Of a stretch of 32,056 bases of DNA, positions 28,253-32,056 are shown one piece after another; the stretch's first letter is position 1, and every line of letters starts with the position of its first letter. The position numbers were made by a program, and so were the translations under genes. Below the pieces are notes generated by a model, which worked only from the letters and a program-made list of their open reading frames with translations, did no database searches and was not told where the DNA came from. Source of the stretch: an uncultured Saprospiraceae bacterium (lineage in GTDB: Bacteria > Bacteroidota > Bacteroidia > Chitinophagales > Saprospiraceae); NCBI GenBank assembly GCA_937951685.1, contig CALFBG010000098.1, forward strand, positions 1 to 32,056. The letters are read 5' to 3'.

Positions 28253-31200
28253 ATGACAGGTAAAAGAATAATAGTAACTGTACTTATTCTTACCGTCCTT
28301 ATTATAAGTTGCTATGGGAAAACTAAGGTCGGAAAAAGCGCACTGCGCGAAACGATAAGTTCAGTACAGAAAAAAACGAGCATTAGGGGAAAAGTAAAGG
28401 AAGCTACACAAACGCACGTGTCGCTTAGCTTTTACCGAGACTACATATCCCTAGATGAAGCAAGCTTTCAAATTCCAATTGACCTCAGGGATAGTTTTGC
28501 CATGAGCGTGATGCTCGCTGAGCCTACCATTTGTATCCTTTCTTATAATCAAGTTTCAATTGAATTATTTCTAGAGCCGGGCGATGATCTAGTGCTTGAT
28601 TTTTTGGATTATCAACCGAGTCAAAGTATTCAATTTTCGGGAAAAGGAGCGAAGAATAATAGCTTTTTTCATCTCTTTCAAGAGAAGTTCAAATATTGGA
28701 ATAGCAATTATGTTAGCTACGAAATGCTGAGTCGTTCTCCGAATGGATTCCGGCGATTCATGAATGGCTTACATCAATCGAAATGGAATTTTTTCTTAAA
28801 CTATGAACGCGCTAATGGAGCTCCCTTCACGCAGGCTTTTCGCAATTATATGAATGCAGAAGTCGATTATTGGTGGGCGTATTATTTGATGCTTTACCGA
28901 GTAGAACATCCTTTGTCGAACGGCTTGGAAAAACCATTGGAACTCCCAGAAAACTACTTTGATTTTTTAAAAAATATTCTGATCTCTAATGACGATGCCT
29001 TGCGCAATCGCTACTACCGTTATTTTCTTGATCAATATATGCAATTGACTGCCGTGCGTCCCGCTTTGTTAGCCGCGGATCAAATAAATCCCGTTGATAT
29101 TGTTGTGCAAATTTCAAGTATGCTGGTTTTGGCAAAGCCTGACCAACCACCCGTGATAGAAGAATTAGGGCAGGGAACACGCTTGAGTTACCGCCACGAA
29201 AAATCAGATTTTCAATCTCAGACCTTGGTGGACGATGCCATTCGTAAAGCCTACTGGTATAAAGTAAAAACACCATCAGGACAAATAGGCTGGGTACTCG
29301 GAGTAGGAATTGATTTTGAAGGTCAATTGCAAAATGATAGTACTTTGCTTGGTCCAGTGGAAGAAAGCGAATTGCTAGCTCCTTCTACCTTTCGGAATGC
29401 GGCGCGTCACCTCCGAGCGAAAGCCCGTTATTTCACTCAAGCAAACGATTTGTACTGGCGATCACACATCGAATCCTCCGAACAATTATTGGCAGAACTG
29501 GAAAATTTCTTACAAGCAAATGAATATCCTACTTTCAATCGGATTATTTACCCCGTATATGCCGCTAAGTTGGAAGAATGGAATAAGGACTTAGCCTTGC
29601 AATTTGATAGCTTGGCTAGTTATAGTATCATTGAACAACCCAGAATTTTATCGCGTCAAAAATTAGAGAAAGTCTACGTAACCGCAGCTCCTCCGCGGGC
29701 AACTAGGGCTATCGCGGAAATGATTACGCAGGTTACGGCATTCTCGGACGTGGACTTGTTGCAAACGGTGTTGAGCTTTGCGAGTCGGTTGGATCAATAT
29801 AAAAAGGAGCAGCCGCTCGTAGATCCTAGCACCGCAGTTGCTTCGGCAGCGGAAGGAAGTACATCTCCCCCAAAACTACCTTCGCCAGAGAAAAGCATTT
29901 CGACTTCCGTATCGCCTACTTACGTGGAATTGGATCCACCAAAGAAGAAAAGAGTTTTTACGGCAAGTTACCTGAAAGGAGAAACGGAGAATGGCGTGGG
30001 GGCAAAGGTGGAGTTAGTGTTGTATTCTGATCCTATTCAGTTTAATGAAAATAGCTACGAGTTAGTTTTTGCGAGTGGCGGTCAAAAGCGCGGGGAGAAA
30101 GCTTTACAACTTGCAGAGGTAACAACGGGCTTTTTAAAATATGGTAAAGATAAAGTAGAAATTTACCTTGAGCCGGGCGATAAACTTAATCTTCGTTTTC
30201 ATCCCAATGATTTTTTGGGAACATTAAAATTTACAGGAAAGGGGAGTAAGCATAACAACTATTTGCTTCGCGCAAAAAAAGAAGTGAAAAAAACGGCAGT
30301 CGCCTTGAAGCGAGCGATGAAGGAAGCAGGGCACGAAGCATTTACAAAGTTTATGCAAACGGCGCGGGCACAACAATTAAAAAGCTACGAAGCGTTTGTA
30401 CAAGCAGAAAAACCGAGTACCGCTTTTGCCCAATTTGCGAAAGCAGAAATTGATTACTGGTACACCTACCAATTGATGAATTATCCTTGGGAATATCCTT
30501 TGCATAATGATCAAGATGCACCGATGGAATTGCCGAGTTCTTATTACCAATTTATGGAAGAAATTCCAATTGCAGCTCAAGGCGCTTTACCGAATAAATA
30601 TTATACCTACTATCTTTCACAGCTATTTGACTACCTCTTAGCGAAGTCGGGTAATGAAGGTTTGAACGAGGTGGAATTAGCAAAAAAATACTTGAACGGA
30701 GAATCGCTATTTTATTATCGCGCCAAAATCTTGTCGATGGCTTGTAAGCGAGGAAATGCACAAGCCTCCGGAAAAGAGATTGCAGCGTTTATTGCAGATT
30801 GTCCTTTTGAAAGCTACAACGAAGTTTTGCGATCGGTTTATTTAGAAGCAAAAGGCTTAGCGGTGGGAGATGCCGCGCCAGACTTTAGTTTGGTAGACAG
30901 TAATGGAAAAAACGTTAAGCTGAGCGATTACCAAGGGAAAGTTGTTTATTTGGATTTTTGGGCCAGTTGGTGTTCGCCTTGTATCATGCAAATTCGCAAT
31001 AGTCGGCAATGGAAAAAGCAGTTTAAAACGAAGGACGTAGCGTTCGTTTACGTTTCTTTAGATAAAGATAAGACTGCTTGGCAGAATTTTCTCCGGAACG
31101 AAAATCTTAAGGGCATTCACCTAATTGTCCCAGAATCGAGTGCGTATCAATCGCCCGTCGCTCGAAAATACAAAGTCAAACGCTTACCAGCATATTACTT

Positions 31201-31297
31201 AATTGATCAAACGGGAAAGATTGTGCATACGCCACAAGACAAAGCTGCAAAAATGAGAATTGAAGATCGAATTAAGTTATTGCTGGCAAAAAAATAA
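28253..31297 (+). CDS. TlpA-like thioredoxin lipoprotein with a duplicated N-terminal module and an SH3-like domain
   Basis: 1014 residues, more than twice the size of usual Bacteroidota TlpA-like proteins. Lipobox LIISC (Cys20). Module A (about 45-275) and module B (about 568-860) are homologous: IELFLEPGDDLVLDF and VEIYLEPGDKLNLRF; FSGKGAKNNSFF and FTGKGSKHNNYL; AEVDYWWAYYLMLYRVEHPL and AEIDYWYTYQLMNYPWEYPL; NRYYRYFLDQ and NKYYTYYLSQ. They match the DUF4369-like N-terminal region of thiol-disulfide oxidoreductases. Between them are an SH3b-like segment (about 286-352, AYWYKVKTPSGQIGWVLG), a helical stretch and a Pro/Ser/Thr linker (about 522-562). The C-terminus (865-1014) is a TlpA/ResA thioredoxin fold with the active site WASWCSPC (C907, C910) and a cis-proline region KRLPAYYLID. 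Likely a periplasm-facing disulfide reductase. Start is ATG 28253. Confidence 0.88.
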   Translation: MTGKRIIVTVLILTVLIISCYGKTKVGKSALRETISSVQKKTSIRGKVKEATQTHVSLSFYRDYISLDEASFQIPIDLRDSFAMSVMLAEPTICILSYNQVSIELFLEPGDDLVLDFLDYQPSQSIQFSGKGAKNNSFFHLFQEKFKYWNSNYVSYEMLSRSPNGFRRFMNGLHQSKWNFFLNYERANGAPFTQAFRNYMNAEVDYWWAYYLMLYRVEHPLSNGLEKPLELPENYFDFLKNILISNDDALRNRYYRYFLDQYMQLTAVRPALLAADQINPVDIVVQISSMLVLAKPDQPPVIEELGQGTRLSYRHEKSDFQSQTLVDDAIRKAYWYKVKTPSGQIGWVLGVGIDFEGQLQNDSTLLGPVEESELLAPSTFRNAARHLRAKARYFTQANDLYWRSHIESSEQLLAELENFLQANEYPTFNRIIYPVYAAKLEEWNKDLALQFDSLASYSIIEQPRILSRQKLEKVYVTAAPPRATRAIAEMITQVTAFSDVDLLQTVLSFASRLDQYKKEQPLVDPSTAVASAAEGSTSPPKLPSPEKSISTSVSPTYVELDPPKKKRVFTASYLKGETENGVGAKVELVLYSDPIQFNENSYELVFASGGQKRGEKALQLAEVTTGFLKYGKDKVEIYLEPGDKLNLRFHPNDFLGTLKFTGKGSKHNNYLLRAKKEVKKTAVALKRAMKEAGHEAFTKFMQTARAQQLKSYEAFVQAEKPSTAFAQFAKAEIDYWYTYQLMNYPWEYPLHNDQDAPMELPSSYYQFMEEIPIAAQGALPNKYYTYYLSQLFDYLLAKSGNEGLNEVELAKKYLNGESLFYYRAKILSMACKRGNAQASGKEIAAFIADCPFESYNEVLRSVYLEAKGLAVGDAAPDFSLVDSNGKNVKLSDYQGKVVYLDFWASWCSPCIMQIRNSRQWKKQFKTKDVAFVYVSLDKDKTAWQNFLRNENLKGIHLIVPESSAYQSPVARKYKVKRLPAYYLIDQTGKIVHTPQDKAAKMRIEDRIKLLLAKK

Positions 31298-31299
31298 AA

Positions 31300-31338
31300 A
31301 AACCGGAACGCTGCGACTTATGCACAGTGTTCCGGTTT
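31300..31338. terminator. Bidirectional terminator between converging genes
   Basis: A 14-bp stem (31300-31313 with 31325-31338; AAACCGGAAC.../...GTTCCGGTTT, one G-T wobble) with an 11-base loop. It begins 3 bases after the TlpA-like gene stop. The minus-strand side runs into a U tract from the A run before 31303, serving the Cys-rich lipoprotein gene; the plus side has only TTCTACTTTC. Confidence 0.75.
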
Positions 31339-31363
31339 CTACTTTCTATTAATCCTTAAATAG

Positions 31364-31846
31364 CTAGTTTTTTGATCGACAATCGTGCTCGCGGATAGTC
31401 ATCGCACAGCTACAATCTCCGTTACAAGCAAAATTAACACCGCTTCCTACGACGGTCCCATTGGGCTGGCACAAACAATCACTTCCACAAGTAATCGTAT
31501 AACATTTTTCAATATTTCGGTCCGTATCTAACTCTCTTGCGTATAGCATACGATACTGCTTTTGATCCGTCGTTTGTAGGTTAATCATAATCGCAGTAGT
31601 GGTACTGGTTTCTAAAAAATCATAAGTTGTTATCTCAAATTCTAAATCGCGACTAAATAGACTTGCCGTGGCGGGACGAATGAGTTCTTTTAGATCTTCG
31701 AGGGAATGGGCGAGGTAAATCCCGTTTTCTGAAACAATTGCTTGTGGGTTGCTGGCGGAGAGATCTTCGGTTGGTACGTGTTTGTTTTCTGTACAAGCAA
31801 AGATACAAACGGAAATAAAAAATAGATAAATAAATTGTCGTAACAT
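31364..31846 (-). CDS. Small lipoprotein with a cysteine-rich C-terminus, unknown function
   Basis: 160 residues; lipobox CIFAC (Cys18). The middle has a beta-rich segment (FEITTYDFLETSTTTAIMINLQTTDQKQYRMLYA). The last 48 residues hold eight cysteines: CYTITCGSDCLCQPNG, ACNGDCSC and DC near the end, which suggests disulfide-bonded loops or metal binding. I do not recognise the family. Start ATG 31846. It faces the TlpA-like thioredoxin gene with a shared terminator; a disulfide-related link is tempting, but there is no direct evidence. Confidence 0.75.
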   Translation of the reverse strand: MLRQFIYLFFISVCIFACTENKHVPTEDLSASNPQAIVSENGIYLAHSLEDLKELIRPATASLFSRDLEFEITTYDFLETSTTTAIMINLQTTDQKQYRMLYARELDTDRNIEKCYTITCGSDCLCQPNGTVVGSGVNFACNGDCSCAMTIREHDCRSKN

Positions 31847-31858
31847 GATTTCTATAGT

Positions 31859-31972
31859 TTAGTGTAAAGATATGTAATGAATATAACAACTTGTTTTTGG
31901 TTTAGCAAGTTTTAGTATTTAATTTGTTGTAGAATAAATACTTGTAGTTTATTTATAGACTCTTTACACTAA
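31859..31972. repeat. 12-bp inverted repeat upstream of the Cys-rich lipoprotein gene
   Basis: TTAGTGTAAAGA at 31859-31870 and its exact complement TCTTTACACTAA at 31961-31972 are separated by 90 bases. The first copy lies just 12 bases before the lipoprotein ATG, so a pair of protein-binding sites or an early transcript structure is possible. Confidence 0.4.
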
Positions 31973-32056
31973 GTCTAGTGTTTTATGGGATTTCATCAAT
32001 GAGCGTACGCTTAGTTAAAGGTTTTTTGTGTACATGATGTAATGCGGATTATATTA

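Overview
The window looks like chromosomal DNA of a Bacteroidota bacterium, most likely of the Saprospira/Lewinella or flavobacterial kind. Three secreted proteins end in the type IX secretion (T9SS) C-terminal sorting domain of this phylum. Lipoproteins are abundant, recognisable starts lack Shine-Dalgarno boxes, several promoters fit the Bacteroidota pattern (-33 TTG, -7 TAnnTTTG), and purM is of the long form I associate with Bacteroidota. There is no tRNA, rRNA, CRISPR array, transposase or phage gene; this reads as ordinary chromosome with a strong glycan-degradation theme.

Left part (1-7921, all plus strand). A cut-off 3' gene end is followed by a FadR-type GntR regulator with a large palindrome over its promoter, a start-less remnant of a SusC/TonB plug domain, and a PL7 alginate lyase lipoprotein; together they resemble a reduced alginate locus. 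Next come a DUF6503-like lipoprotein, a two-gene unit (Ig-like/DM13 lipoprotein plus predicted outer-membrane barrel) bounded by good terminators, and a GH36-like lipoprotein glycosidase.

Middle part (7996-23294, mostly minus strand). A secreted GH13 alpha-amylase with a T9SS tail, two small unknown plus-strand genes (a secreted protein and a four-helix membrane protein), a giant FG-GAP/ASPIC protein built from a tandem duplication, a kelch propeller protein with a T9SS tail, and a cytoplasmic GH31 alpha-glucosidase. Extracellular amylase and intracellular GH31 could act in sequence on starch-like glucans, but they are separate transcription units. Then come a CNNM/CBS membrane protein and a LysM protein with three copies of a distinctive repeat.

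Right part (23694-32056). A double-OmpA lipoprotein or secreted protein converges on an orphan LuxR-type response regulator. A 586-base gene-free stretch with several hairpins precedes purM. Then follow a VOC-domain lipoprotein, a 1014-residue TlpA-like thioredoxin fusion made of two related modules around an SH3-like domain, and a Cys-rich small lipoprotein.

I see no complete, clearly new multi-gene system. The items most worth a second look are the duplicated TlpA/SH3 fusion, the structured region before purM, the triple-repeat LysM protein, the DM13/barrel pair, and the broken SusC plug beside the alginate lyase.
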